Positions 1-8,688 of a DNA stretch of 38,088 nucleotides are shown one piece after another. The notes below the pieces were generated by a model. It was not told the origin of the DNA. It did no database searches and saw only the letters and a list, made by a program, of their open reading frames with translations. A program made the translations under genes and the position numbers. Every line of letters begins with the position of its first letter. Positions within the stretch are counted from its first letter, which is position 1. Source of the DNA: CAITSH01 sp945892985 (GTDB lineage: Bacteria > Pseudomonadota > Gammaproteobacteria > Burkholderiales > SG8-39); contig CAMDDU010000042.1 in NCBI GenBank assembly GCA_945892985.1, positions 1 to 38,088 on the forward strand. The letters run 5' to 3'.

Positions 1-334
1 AAACGGAATAGATCGGTAAGTCGTCGAGAGGTAGCCATGCGTAAATCATGCCAGATTTCTTCATGCTCTCGAACCCCGCAAACCCTTATTCCACGCGGCT
101 TTCAGACGATTCACCCATCTATAACACCCACTTGATTTGCAGAAGAGCCGAAATTGTTTTACTACGCTACAAAGCGCGGATCAGTTCTTCTTGAGCATGC
201 GCAGCTCACCCTATCGCACTTCCGGCCGGTAGATTACCACCGGTCTGCCTACTAGGTTAAACGGAATTGACACCACTTGCGAAAAACATCAATCTGAGCA
301 TCATGCTCAACACACTAAAAGCTCTCGAAACGCA
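1..334. other. Left-edge stretch without a recognisable gene
   Basis: I see no recognisable gene here. On the minus strand a reading frame is open from 85 down to the left edge, with a possible ATG at 64 (peptide beginning MKKSGMIYAWLPLDD). It could be the start of a gene running off the window or a decayed piece. It is too short to assign. Confidence 0.3.
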
Positions 335-901
335 TCACGTAATTTTTTTAATTTTTTTCAACCGTCCGCTTCTGTAAGCCCCTCCGCCCCTGGGTCTCAA
401 AACCACACCCCCACTTCGGCGCGCCTCAAACACACCTTTCTTCTTGTTCTTGCGCACATTGTCCCATGCAAAACACTGCCCGTTCATGGCGACATACACA
501 CCTGGCGGGAGCACTTGTGCGTAGGCCAACGCGCTGCCAAGGTTGAATAGGCCGTCAGACGATCCGAACTTGTACGGCACCATCGCGCCGGTAAGAATCA
601 CCGTTTTGTTCTTGATATGTGGCGCGAGGTAACGAGCGGTGTCTTCCATCGTGTCGGTGCCATGGGTCACCACAACCGCTTGCTCCTTTGCCCTCTTACA
701 CGCCGCGACAATCATTACGCGATCGCCGTCGGTCATTAACAGGCTATCTTTCATCATAAGCGTGTGAACGCGTGTTTTGACGATTGATCACCCCATGTCC
801 AACATTTCATGGACATGGGTCTTTTTGAAAAACAACTCGCCGTTCAGCTCGTTGTACTCTTTGTCAAAAGTGCCGCCGGTGATGAGCACTGCGATTTTCA
901 T
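335..901 (-). pseudogene. Short L-asparaginase homologue interrupted by an in-frame TGA
   Basis: The protein resembles the single-domain (about 160 residue) asparaginase-like family, which is related to the N-terminal half of L-asparaginases that hydrolyse asparagine to aspartate and ammonia. From the ATG at 901 the frame reads MKIAVLITGGTFDKEYN and runs 37 codons, up to MLDMG. It then meets TGA at 790-788 and continues in the same frame as SIVKTRVHTLMMKDSLLMTD. Family hallmarks lie on both sides of the stop: the first nucleophile motif TGGTFD before it, and the second motif THGTDTM plus LTGAM and SSDGLFN after it. Family members often have an arginine at or near the stop position, so a CGA to TGA change is a simple explanation. 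The fragment restarting at ATG 757 would lack the first active-site motif. The lysine-rich tail after GVFE looks unlike the family and may mean a second lesion. The nonsense codon is certain in the given sequence; whether it is biological or a sequencing error is open. Confidence 0.8.
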
Positions 902-1324
902 TTTCACTAGTACCAAGGAAGGTCGAGTCGTTCTTGTTCGTGCGCGCGTATGACGGCAGGTCGTGCCGCCATGATAGCGAGAGAGTGTGCCAGCTGCGGT
1001 CGGTCACGTGCTGGCTTCGGCATGCCGCGTGTCCAGCGGTGGCCTCGGACGAGCGCCAGTTGCAGTCCGAAGTTTGAATTTTGAAAAATTAAGGCTTATT
1101 TAGCGAACGATGTTGTTGAACGCATGCGCGGACTGCGAAAGCGAGCACTGTGCGGGATCGGCGGGCGACCACGCGAGAACCCCAACCCATCCGAGGTAGT
1201 TGGTGCGCTATTTTGTGGCAACACCCTTGAAGTGGATCATCCATGCGCGCAAGCGCGAACAAAAGGCATTGACGTTCTGCACATGCCGAGAGCTGTGGGT
1301 GGTGAATTGGCTCAGACGCGCACG
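902..1324. other. Gene-free stretch
   Basis: About 420 bases lie between the asparaginase remnant and the M20 gene. Open frames here translate to low-complexity arginine- and cysteine-rich sequence without a recognisable family. A short AT-rich patch near 1075-1105 is the only compositional feature I noticed. I see no convincing gene, RNA or repeat. Confidence 0.4.
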
Positions 1325-2479
1325 TCAACCAAGCGTGGCGCCCAAAAAGCCCGCATACCCGCACGCGCCCGCCATGAGTTCGGATACCAGCACAAACTCA
1401 TCGTCTGAATGAAATTGCTCGACGCGGCCCGGCCCCCACATCGTCGCCTCGCAGCCCAGCTTGAGCAGGTAGCCGGCATCGAGCGAGCTGTGGCTGTAAA
1501 AGGTGTCGGGCACCGCCAGGCCGGCACGCCGCGCGCCCTCGCCAATGCGCGTCACCAACGGTCCATCGGCGGCGATTTCGCACGGATACATGAACGGGCC
1601 CTTGCGCACTTCGACCCGCCAGGGCGCGGGAAGCCGCACGCATTCGGTGATCTGCGCCAGCGCCAACTCGGGATCCTCGCCGGGCAGCAGACGCCGGTCG
1701 AGGGTGATGGTTGCGCTGTCCTGTACCGTGTGCGTGGCGTTGGGGCCGGTGATCACGCGTGTCGGTGTGAGTGTCACCCGGCCGAGTCCGGGATGCTCGC
1801 GCGCCGGCAACTCGAGATGCTTTAACTGGTCGAGTACGCGGCGTGCGCCTTCGATGGCGTCGATCCCGTCCCAGGGCGTGCTGCTATGCGTAGCCTTGCC
1901 ATGAACGATCACATCGATATCGATGCGCCCCTTATTGCCCAGAGCCACGCGGCCGTTAGTGCCCAGTCCGACAATACCCATGGCCGGTACCGTGCCCAGC
2001 GCGGCGTGGCCGGCCAGCGCCGCTTGCGCCGCATCGTGCCGCCCTGTTTCGCCGGCGCTGCTCAGCACAAAAACCAGATGCCCCTTGGGAAAACCGCCAG
2101 TCGCGAACAGTGCTTCGAGCGCGGCGAGCGCGGCCGCGAGCGGGGCCTTTTGCTCCGAGATGCCGCGCCCGCGAAGGGCCGGGCCCTCGCCGGTGTCGAT
2201 CAGCCGTGCGTCCCACGGGTCGGTCATCCTCGATTGCGGATGCGTCATGGCATACATCATCAGTAGCACCGAAGCGCCGTCGCCGGCGCGTCCGGCCTCG
2301 GCAATGAGATTACCCATGGCATCACGCCGCGTCGCAAGGCCCATGCCCTCCAGGATGGGCGCGACGCACTCGCCGATAAAGGCCTGAACCTGGGGTTCGG
2401 CTTCCATGCGTTCGGTTTGCGGACTGGGAAAACGCACCAGTTGCTGCGCCAGGGCGAGGACGCGAGCTTCGGTGATCAT
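1325..2479 (-). CDS. M20-family metallohydrolase (ArgE/DapE-like), variant metal ligands
   Basis: This is a peptidase M20-type amidohydrolase of about 384 residues, probably cytoplasmic, that would cleave an amide or peptide bond of an imported compound. The order of family blocks is visible: a core strand followed by MTHPQSRM where GHxDxV is usual, GRGISEQKAP where the metal-bridging Asp block is usual, SSAGETG for the Glu-Glu block, the dimerisation (lid) domain starting near GNKGRIDIDVIVHG with the conserved KATHSS, and the terminal QFHSDDEFV with the last His ligand. The start at 2479 (MITEARVLALAQ) is chosen because the longer frame to 2569 overlaps the preceding binding-protein gene and its extra residues look unrelated. 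It follows that gene by 32 bases and is probably cotranscribed. The altered first two ligand blocks suggest a divergent subfamily. The substrate is unknown. Confidence 0.8.
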   Translation of the reverse strand: MITEARVLALAQQLVRFPSPQTERMEAEPQVQAFIGECVAPILEGMGLATRRDAMGNLIAEAGRAGDGASVLLMMYAMTHPQSRMTDPWDARLIDTGEGPALRGRGISEQKAPLAAALAALEALFATGGFPKGHLVFVLSSAGETGRHDAAQAALAGHAALGTVPAMGIVGLGTNGRVALGNKGRIDIDVIVHGKATHSSTPWDGIDAIEGARRVLDQLKHLELPAREHPGLGRVTLTPTRVITGPNATHTVQDSATITLDRRLLPGEDPELALAQITECVRLPAPWRVEVRKGPFMYPCEIAADGPLVTRIGEGARRAGLAVPDTFYSHSSLDAGYLLKLGCEATMWGPGRVEQFHSDDEFVLVSELMAGACGYAGFLGATLG

Positions 2480-2511
2480 CGCCCGTCCGGTGCCAAGTGC
2501 TATTGCGGCAT

Positions 2512-3513
2512 TCAACTCATCCTGCCAAGCGCCGCCATAGCGCGTTCCTGCACTCGAAAATCGGCCCACGTGGCGACGGGCACCGGCTGGTTGATCTGCT
2601 TGTTCTGCAGCGCCAGGTCGTGCGCGACGGCGAGATTGGCCTCGGTCATGTCACCGTTCACGCCAAAGCCGCGAATACGCAGCAGCTCAGCGTAGGCCCG
2701 CTCGATCACCGCCGCCTTGGAGGAAGGCGAGTACTTGAGCATCACCTCGACCGTACCGGATTTGTTGCTTACGATATAGCGGCAGGCCTGGATCACCGCA
2801 CGCGTGATGGCGGTGGCGGCGGCGGGGTTCTTTTCGATCAGCTCGTTACGCAACATCAGCAACTCAAACGGATAGCTGGGTATCACCTCCGCAACCGACG
2901 AGAGCAGCGTGATGTTGGGGTCGGCGGCGGCCTCCATGGCGTAATCGATGTGCAGCAGCGCGCCCTTTACGCGGTCGGCAAGCAGGGCCAGCATGCGCTC
3001 GCGGCCACCGCCCACGCTGAGCCACTGCACCGCGTCGCGCGACACTTTGGCGTTCTCGAGATAGGGGAACATCAGGTATTGCGAAATGGCACCGGGGCGC
3101 GAGACTGCAAACGGCTTGCCGCGAAGATCGGCTACCGCGGTAATTTCCTTGCGCACTGCAACCATGTAGGAGAGCCGCGCGCCTGGCGCGGACACGGCAC
3201 GAATGGGGTGCCCGGCAACTGCGGCCGACAACACCCCCTCGGGATCACTGGCCGTGACGTCGACCTGCCCGGAAGAGAGCGCCTGCGTGGCGAGCGGCCC
3301 GCCACGCAACTGCAGCACGTCGGTGACATTGATGCCGCCTTCGCGGAAGAAGCCGCGCTCATGGGCCACATGTAGGTAAATGTTGTGGAGGGAGGGCGGC
3401 GTTACGCCGGTCGCAATCTTGATATTGGCGGGCGACTGGGCACGCAAGATCGCGGGTGCGGCCAGTACCGCGGAAGCTCCGGCAACGGAAGTAAGAAAAC
3501 GGCGGCGCGACAT
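2512..3513 (-). CDS. ABC transporter substrate-binding protein, SsuA/THI5-like
   Basis: This is a periplasmic solute-binding protein of 333 residues in the NMT1/SsuA superfamily, which captures sulfonates, nitrate, pyrimidine precursors and similar small molecules. It begins MSRRRFLTSVAGASAVLAAP, a Tat-type signal (RRRFL) with an Ala-rich hydrophobic core ending near LRAQ. The mature part shows the usual pattern: HVAHERGFFREGGINV near the start, the hinge-region SGQVDVTASDPEG, and LRGKPFAVSRPG in the second lobe. A cognate ATPase and permease lie about 1.6 kb away at 5090-6645 on the same strand, separated by two opposite-strand genes. The downstream M20 gene is close enough to share the transcript. 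The ligand cannot be read from sequence; the neighbours point to a nitrogen-containing organic compound. Confidence 0.88.
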   Translation of the reverse strand: MSRRRFLTSVAGASAVLAAPAILRAQSPANIKIATGVTPPSLHNIYLHVAHERGFFREGGINVTDVLQLRGGPLATQALSSGQVDVTASDPEGVLSAAVAGHPIRAVSAPGARLSYMVAVRKEITAVADLRGKPFAVSRPGAISQYLMFPYLENAKVSRDAVQWLSVGGGRERMLALLADRVKGALLHIDYAMEAAADPNITLLSSVAEVIPSYPFELLMLRNELIEKNPAAATAITRAVIQACRYIVSNKSGTVEVMLKYSPSSKAAVIERAYAELLRIRGFGVNGDMTEANLAVAHDLALQNKQINQPVPVATWADFRVQERAMAALGRMS

Positions 3514-3673
3514 GGGTCTCTCCTAGTGGGAGCGCCCACCAGGGCGGGGCGCTCTTCTCGCATGGTAATATATCTTCATCGAATACGGCGGTTTCATTCA
3601 ATCCTCGACAGTCATTGACGCGGATCAAACAGCACCGCAGGTGTCACGTTGCACAGATCCGGGGGAAACGTCG

Positions 3674-4060
3674 TTGGGATTCAAAATAATAAAACCAGAT
3701 ACTGCGGCGCGCGTCGGACTTGAACCGGGCCGCGGCGACAGCATACAGCTCGTGGACGGCAGCTGCGGCACCGATAAGCTTGATGTACACATCAACGTTC
3801 TTTTGCCCAAGGGGCCGCGCGGTCGCGTCCACCGCCACTCCGTCTCGGACAATGTCTATATCGTAAAGTCGGGCGAGGGCGAACTCACCTTCGAGGGTAC
3901 GGCGCACCACATCGTCGCCGACGACGTGGTGTTCATTCCGGCCGGCGCGCGCCACGCACTGAGCAACGTGTCGACGGAAAATCTGGTGATCTACGAAATC
4001 TACGCACCTGCCGGCCCGGCTTTTGACTTTGTCACCGACACACCACCGGCAAAGGCCTGA
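3674..4060 (+). CDS. Single-domain cupin protein
   Basis: This is a small beta-barrel protein of about 128 residues of the cupin superfamily. Cupin motif 1 is seen around GRVHRHSVSDNVYIVKSGEG with both metal-type histidines, though the usual Glu between the histidines and the glycine is not evident. Cupin motif 2 is seen as DDVVFIPAGARHALSN with its histidine. I chose the TTG at 3674 because GGGGGA lies seven bases upstream and the product starts MGFKIIKPD. An alternative GTG at 3641 would add eleven residues. The stop lies seven bases before the ornithine cyclodeaminase-family gene, so the two form an operon divergent from the binding-protein gene. The function could be that of a small isomerase, dioxygenase or sensor; I cannot choose. 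Confidence 0.78.
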   Translation: MGFKIIKPDTAARVGLEPGRGDSIQLVDGSCGTDKLDVHINVLLPKGPRGRVHRHSVSDNVYIVKSGEGELTFEGTAHHIVADDVVFIPAGARHALSNVSTENLVIYEIYAPAGPAFDFVTDTPPAKA

Positions 4061-4067
4061 CCCGGAC

Positions 4068-5087
4068 ATGGATACCGTGCTGTTCATTGACTACGCGACA
4101 ACAGTCAAACTGCTGTCGGCCTCAGATGCCATGTCGATATGCGAGGACATCTACCGGCAGCACGCCCGCCACACCGTGCAGTGGTCGGACCCGCCGAGCC
4201 AGAAACTTGTCACTGGCGCCCCGCTTTACAACAACTGGCACACCAAGACAGTGGTACTCACTGAGGGGCCCATCGCCGGGGTGCGTCTGTATTCGTATTT
4301 TGATGACGGCGAAACCAACACCGTCGGGCGTCTCGATTGCGCTCGCTATATTGTGCTGGCCGATCCGCGCACGGCACGGCCGTTGGCGATCGTCGATGAA
4401 CACTGGACCTACGCCATCCGCAGCGCCGCTGCTGCGATCGCACCGCTGCGCTGGCTGGGGCCGCGCGCACCCAAAACGCTGGGCCTGGTGGGTATCGGCA
4501 CCATGGGCGAGAACTGCCTGCGCTGTCTGCGCCGGCTCTACAACTTCGAGGAAGTGTTCTGCACTTCACGCCGCGCCGACACGCGTGAGGCCTTCGCCGC
4601 CAAATGGACGCGAATACTCGGCATCCCGGTACGCGCCCTGGACTCGATTGAGGAGGTGGTGCGCCGTAGCGATATCGCCGTGGGCTGCACCACGCGCACC
4701 GACGTGGTCAGCCGGGAGCCCTGGGTCAAGCCGGGCGGGACATTCGTGTCGCTCGCGCGCCGCGAAATGGACCCGGCCGGGTGGGCGAAGTTTGACAAGA
4801 CCGTCATCGACGACTGGGACTGCAACCTGACGATGAAACCGTTTCGCGACATGCTCGAGGCCGGGCAGTTCGACCGTGCCCGCCTGTACGCCGAGATCGG
4901 CGAGGTGATCGCTGGTGAAAAGCCCGGGCGCGAGCGCGACGACGAGCGCATTCTTGTGCACACCACCGGCCTGGTGTCACAGGACGTGGGCATTGCCTCG
5001 TGGATCTACAAAAAAGCGCTCAAACTCGGGCTTGGCATTGCGCTGCCGACTGCGCTGGCGCAGGCCCATATCCAGCCCGAGGACTAG
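4068..5087 (+). CDS. Ornithine cyclodeaminase / mu-crystallin family protein
   Basis: This is an NAD(P)-dependent enzyme of 339 residues. Family members include ornithine cyclodeaminase, alanine dehydrogenase (archaeal type), ketimine reductases and delta-1-pyrroline-2-carboxylate reductase. Visible features are an N-terminal dimerisation part starting MDTVLFIDYATTVKLL, the lysine in NNWHTKTVVL, IRSAAAAIAPLRWL matching the usual RTAA block, a Rossmann dinucleotide motif GLVGIGTMGENC, the acidic DDW following KFDKTVI, and the family-typical GLVSQDVGIASWIYKKA near the end. The ATG at 4068 follows the cupin stop by seven bases. The longer frame from 4023 overlaps the cupin gene and was rejected. 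The stop lies two bases from the convergent permease stop. The context suggests processing of an imported amino-acid-like or imine compound. Confidence 0.88.
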   Translation: MDTVLFIDYATTVKLLSASDAMSICEDIYRQHARHTVQWSDPPSQKLVTGAPLYNNWHTKTVVLTEGPIAGVRLYSYFDDGETNTVGRLDCARYIVLADPRTARPLAIVDEHWTYAIRSAAAAIAPLRWLGPRAPKTLGLVGIGTMGENCLRCLRRLYNFEEVFCTSRRADTREAFAAKWTRILGIPVRALDSIEEVVRRSDIAVGCTTRTDVVSREPWVKPGGTFVSLARREMDPAGWAKFDKTVIDDWDCNLTMKPFRDMLEAGQFDRARLYAEIGEVIAGEKPGRERDDERILVHTTGLVSQDVGIASWIYKKALKLGLGIALPTALAQAHIQPED

Positions 5088-5089
5088 CC

Positions 5090-5851
5090 CTAATCCGACA
5101 CGCGGCGCCAGGGCGCGACCCTGCGCTCGAGTCGGTAAATCAGGTTGGTGACGCCTATGCTGAGCAGCGCCAGCACGACGATGGGCACAAAGAGTTCGGC
5201 GGTGCGAAACGTGTTGCCATAGAGCACCACCATGTAACCGAGGCCGGCCAGCGCGGTGAACATTTCAGCCACCACCACGCCCACCAGGGCGCGCCCCAAG
5301 CCGAGTCGGATCCCGGCGATGAGGAAAGGCACCGCGGCGTGAGCCACAACGCGCCGGAACGTCTGCCAGCGATTACAGCCGAACGCGCGCGCCGTTTCGA
5401 GATAGGAGTGCGGTACGTTGGCCACACCAATCTGCGCATTGATGATGATCGGAAACACCGCGACCAACCAGGTCAGGAAGACCTTGGCCTGGAACTCGAG
5501 GCCGAGCCAGATGATCACCACCGGTACCAGCGCCACCGTGGGCATGGCGTAGAACGCGTTGACATAGGGATCGAGCACGCGCCTTAGCGTTGCAAAGGTG
5601 CCCATGGCGACACCGATTACCATACCAGACACGATGGCCAGCGCAAAACCGGTGAGCAACACGCTCGCGGTCTGCCACAACTGGCGCGGTAGTTCACCCG
5701 ATACGGTCATCCCGACGAAGGCGACCGCAATGGCCGAGGGCGGTGGCAGGAAGCGCGGCGGAATGACAAAGCGCGACAGTAGTTCCCACGTGGCAAGGAT
5801 GCCGATGTGGCACGCGGTCTGGATCAGCAGGGTTTTGCGCGACGCTTGCAT
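5090..5851 (-). CDS. ABC transporter permease, SsuC/TauC-like
   Basis: This is an inner-membrane permease of about 253 residues in the BPD_transp_1 family, with roughly six transmembrane helices. The cytoplasmic coupling (EAA) loop is seen as YLETARAFGCNRWQTFRRVV followed by PFLIAGIRLGLGRALVG, typical of the sulfonate/taurine/nitrate group. I chose the ATG at 5851 (MQASRKTLLIQ), which overlaps the TGA of the ATPase gene by one base (TGATG). Translation is therefore coupled to the ATPase. The longer frame beginning at 5911 would lie inside the ATPase gene. The partner binding protein is most likely the one at 2512-3513. Confidence 0.9.
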   Translation of the reverse strand: MQASRKTLLIQTACHIGILATWELLSRFVIPPRFLPPPSAIAVAFVGMTVSGELPRQLWQTASVLLTGFALAIVSGMVIGVAMGTFATLRRVLDPYVNAFYAMPTVALVPVVIIWLGLEFQAKVFLTWLVAVFPIIINAQIGVANVPHSYLETARAFGCNRWQTFRRVVAHAAVPFLIAGIRLGLGRALVGVVVAEMFTALAGLGYMVVLYGNTFRTAELFVPIVVLALLSIGVTNLIYRLERRVAPWRRVSD

Positions 5852-6645
5852 CAGACGCTTACCTCGAGATCTTGGCCCGGTATCGCGGCCGCGCCCGACA
5901 ACAAGGTCCACAAATGCTCGCGTATGGACGCAAATTGGCGGCTGGCACGCACCGCGTCGGCCTCACGCGGGTGGGGAAGGTCTACGCGCACCTCCTCGAC
6001 AATGCGTCCGGGACGCCCACCCATCACTAGAATGCGGTCGGAAAAGAAAATGGCCTCGTCCATATTGTGGGTGATGAACACCACCGTCTTGCGCGAGCGC
6101 GCGAGAATCCCGGCTATTTCGCGCTGCAATTCTTCGCGGGTAATCGCATCGAGCGCGCCAAAGGGCTCATCCATCAGCAGTACCTGCGGATCCAGGGCCA
6201 GCGCGCGGGCAATCCCCACGCGCTGCTGCATGCCGCCGGACAATTCATGCGGATAGTGATCGGCAAAACGCTGCAGTCTGACCAATTCGACAAACTGCTG
6301 CGTGCGGTCTGCACATTCGGCGGCGGGCAGCTTCGCCACTTCAAGGCCGAATGCAACGTTCTGGCGCACCGTCAACCACGGGAAAAGATTGAACTGCTGG
6401 AAAATGATTGCGCTCGCCGGCGAGGGGCCCTCGACGCGGCGCTCCGCAGCGAAAACCTCGCCGCTGCTCGCCGTTTCAAGGCCGTGCAGGATGCGCAGCA
6501 GCGTGGTCTTGCCACAGCCGCTCGGACCGATGATCGAGACAAACTCGCCCTTCCCCACCTCAAAGCTCACATCACGCAGCGCTTCGAATGGCGCGCGGCC
6601 ACGTTCGCCGGGGAAAATTTTGCCTACTTTTTCGATTCGTATCAC
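5851..6645 (-). CDS. ABC transporter ATP-binding protein, SsuB/TauB-like
   Basis: This is a cytoplasmic ATPase of 264 residues that energises the permease encoded next to it. All nucleotide-binding motifs are present: Walker A GPSGCGKTT (about residues 40-48), Q-loop FQQFNLFPW (about 82-90), signature LSGGMQQR (about 135-142), Walker B LLMDEP (about 156-161) and the switch histidine in ITHNMDEA (about 193). The sequence style and length fit the nitrate/sulfonate/taurine/pyrimidine-precursor subfamily. It is the first gene of a two-gene unit with the permease (one-base overlap). The ATG at 6645 (MIRIEKVGKIFPG) gives a normal N-terminus. Confidence 0.93.
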   Translation of the reverse strand: MIRIEKVGKIFPGERGRAPFEALRDVSFEVGKGEFVSIIGPSGCGKTTLLRILHGLETASSGEVFAAERRVEGPSPASAIIFQQFNLFPWLTVRQNVAFGLEVAKLPAAECADRTQQFVELVRLQRFADHYPHELSGGMQQRVGIARALALDPQVLLMDEPFGALDAITREELQREIAGILARSRKTVVFITHNMDEAIFFSDRILVMGGRPGRIVEEVRVDLPHPREADAVRASRQFASIREHLWTLLSGAAAIPGQDLEVSV

Positions 6646-7224
6646 TTAAAAATGCTTCCCTTCAGGGTGAACTGCCACATCGAACTCGGGGCACTGTATC
6701 AGGCTAAACACGGCTTGTGGGCACTTCTATAAATCTTGTTTAAAACCGGCGGTTCTCGTTTCAATCAACATAACGTTCCCTCTGATTTTCGTCAGCCAAA
6801 GGGGGCATTTTCATGCTGAGAATTTTCCTGATGCGGCTCCCTGATCCACGCCTGAGGTGGCGAATTACTAATTCAGGCCGCCACCGGAATAAAACTTTCA
6901 ATGTCTTCCGCCGCTCCCGCTGCTCCGCCCACAAGGCCGAGTGGATCCACGGCGATGTCAAAGAGTGTCATTCTCTCTGGGAGAGCGTCGTCAAGAAGCG
7001 CTTAGACGAGATCGGGCGCGAGCTTGGTGAGGTGCAGTATCTAATCGACGGGGGCGATTACCCCCTTTACCGCCTTTAGCGTCTTTTTCTGACCTAACTA
7101 CAAAAACCGTCTCCACTGTTGGCGTGTTCAACCCGTGGTGGTTCACAATGCAGCCCATCAGTCGCCTTTTGAACGCGGGCCCGGCTATTTTTTCGTAGCG
7201 ATCCACTTCAATTTTTTGACAAGT
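6646..7224. other. Intergenic region with one doubtful small ORF
   Basis: About 580 bases lie between the ABC ATPase start and the ferredoxin stop. The only frame of any length that could be coding is on the plus strand from ATG 6813 to TAG 7079. It is 88 residues, arginine-rich at first, with a more protein-like second half (WIHGDVKECHSLWESVVKK). I do not recognise it, and the first half overlaps an equally long antisense frame. It may be a gene fragment left by a deletion. The promoter of the ABC genes should lie at 6646-6800, which is AT-richer than its surroundings. Confidence 0.35.
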
Positions 7225-7533
7225 CTAGATCTTAAGACGATCGACGATACGGCCGTTTTTGAGGTGCTCTTCAATGATTTCGTCGACATCCGATTTGTCT
7301 ACATATCTGTACCAGGTTTCTTGCGGATAAATGACCATGACCGGCCCCAACTCACAGCGGTCGAGACAGCCAGCTTGGTTAATGCGGACCTTGCTCTGGC
7401 TTGATAGATTGAGCGCCTTTACCTTATCTTTGGCATAAGCACGAAGCTCGGTTGCACCGTAGTCTTCGCAACAGGCTGCCCCATCAGGTCGCTGGTTGCA
7501 GCAAAAAAAAACGTGATGTGCGTAAAAGCTCAT
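7225..7533 (-). CDS. Thioredoxin-like 2Fe-2S ferredoxin
   Basis: This is a small cytoplasmic electron carrier of 102 residues of the thioredoxin-fold 2Fe-2S ferredoxin family. It starts MSFYAHHVFFCCNQR. Cysteines occur at about 11, 12, 21, 22, 56 and 60, and the last pair forms the family-typical GCLDRCELGP. The first pair of cluster ligands is provided by the CCNQR and AACCED region. The ATG at 7533 is preferred over the one at 7563 because the protein start is then the one usual for this family. It lies 280 bases after the tandem VOC gene and may be transcribed separately. It could serve a nearby oxygenase or hydroxylase; a housekeeping role is equally possible. Confidence 0.85.
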   Translation of the reverse strand: MSFYAHHVFFCCNQRPDGAACCEDYGATELRAYAKDKVKALNLSSQSKVRINQAGCLDRCELGPVMVIYPQETWYRYVDKSDVDEIIEEHLKNGRIVDRLKI

Positions 7534-7813
7534 GAATGGATCACTTTGAGAAAAATATTGCATGCCGAAGTTGGGGATGTATTAGTCCACCAGGAGCACA
7601 ATGGACTCCTCTATCTATAAAACTTGTACTACCTCCCCGGGCAGCGTCAAGGAAAAACATCGTTCTCGCGCGAGGAAGACAATTTCCATTGCCACGGCCA
7701 TTCCGCGCACCATGCGCTTTACCCAACAGCGAATGGCATCAACATTGACGGAGCGAACACACATTGCGCCTTTGAGGGCGGATCGAAATAAAACTAGAGG
7801 ACGCTGCGTATAG

Positions 7814-8620
7814 CTACCGTGTCCCCGCCCAGCCATGTTTCGAAATGTCAAAAATAATGCCATCAGGATCCTTGAACTTGCGTTCGAAGTTCTCTTTTTC
7901 CTCTCCGTCCCCGAGCTGAAAAAAGAAGGTGCCACCGGCTTCCTTAATGCGCTTTTCCGCTGCGACGAGGTCATCGACTATAAAACCGAAATGGTGAGCC
8001 CCCACAAAACTGTTCGCGTCCTCCAAACCCGAACCTTTCGCTCCGTTATAGCGAAGCAGTGCAAGATTGGTGGTTCCGTCTGACAGATAAATGCCAGAGG
8101 CAAACTCAAGGTCATCCCGGCCTACCCGTTTTAGTTCGAAGACATTCTCATAGAACTGAGCAGCCTTCTCGAGATCCTTAACGACAATTGCTACATGACG
8201 AAGTCTTGACTTAGTCGCAGGCGTTGTCGCCGTAGCCCAGCCATGCCGTGAAATATCAAAAATGATACCGTCCGGGTCCTTGAATTTTCGTTCGAAGTTG
8301 ACCTTGTCTTCGCCCTCGCCCAACTGGAAAAAGAAGGTTCCACCGGCCGCTTTTATCCTCTGCTCCGTTTGTTCTAGGTTTTCAACGACAAAACCGAAAT
8401 GGTGTGTCCCGACAAACGTTGCGGCGTTGGACAATCCAGAACCTCTCGCCCCCTTGTAGCGCAGCAAGGCCAGGTTGAATACGCCGTCTGAGAGATAAAT
8501 ACCCGACCCGAATTCGAGATCGTCGCGACCAACCCGCTCCAATGCAAACACTCCCTCATAGAACGAGGCTGCTTTTTCCAGATCAGAGACAACAATCGCG
8601 ACATGTTTGAGCATAGCCAC
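7814..8620 (-). CDS. Tandem VOC (glyoxalase/dioxygenase fold) protein
   Basis: This 268-residue protein is made of two VOC-superfamily domains, roughly residues 4-128 and 140-265, which are about three quarters identical to each other by eye. Each carries HVAIVV, the block VGRDDLEF followed by SGIYLSDG, HHFGF, GGTFFFQLG and the terminal FKDPDGIIFDIS. VOC proteins usually build one metal site from two paired domains, so a fused pair can act as a complete enzyme such as an extradiol dioxygenase, isomerase, epimerase or lyase. The gene is the last of the island A run, 68 bases after the Bug gene. The high similarity of the halves shows a recent internal duplication. The reaction cannot be assigned. 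ATG 8620 is used; ATG 8614 is a possible alternative. Confidence 0.85.
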   Translation of the reverse strand: MAMLKHVAIVVSDLEKAASFYEGVFALERVGRDDLEFGSGIYLSDGVFNLALLRYKGARGSGLSNAATFVGTHHFGFVVENLEQTEQRIKAAGGTFFFQLGEGEDKVNFERKFKDPDGIIFDISRHGWATATTPATKSRLRHVAIVVKDLEKAAQFYENVFELKRVGRDDLEFASGIYLSDGTTNLALLRYNGAKGSGLEDANSFVGAHHFGFIVDDLVAAEKRIKEAGGTFFFQLGDGEEKENFERKFKDPDGIIFDISKHGWAGTR

Positions 8621-8688
8621 GGGAAAGCCCTTTCAGTTGACAATACATATCACAAGGAAACCACGTAGCAGATCCAACATGGGTGCAT

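Noticed and set aside
6813..7079. Plus-strand ORF of 88 residues as a real gene
   Set aside because: No recognised family, an arginine-rich first half and an antisense frame of similar length. It is noted only within the intergenic entry.
7541..7726. Minus-strand ORF of 61 residues between the ferredoxin and VOC genes
   Set aside because: It overlaps the ferredoxin start, has low-complexity composition and no sensible ribosome binding site.
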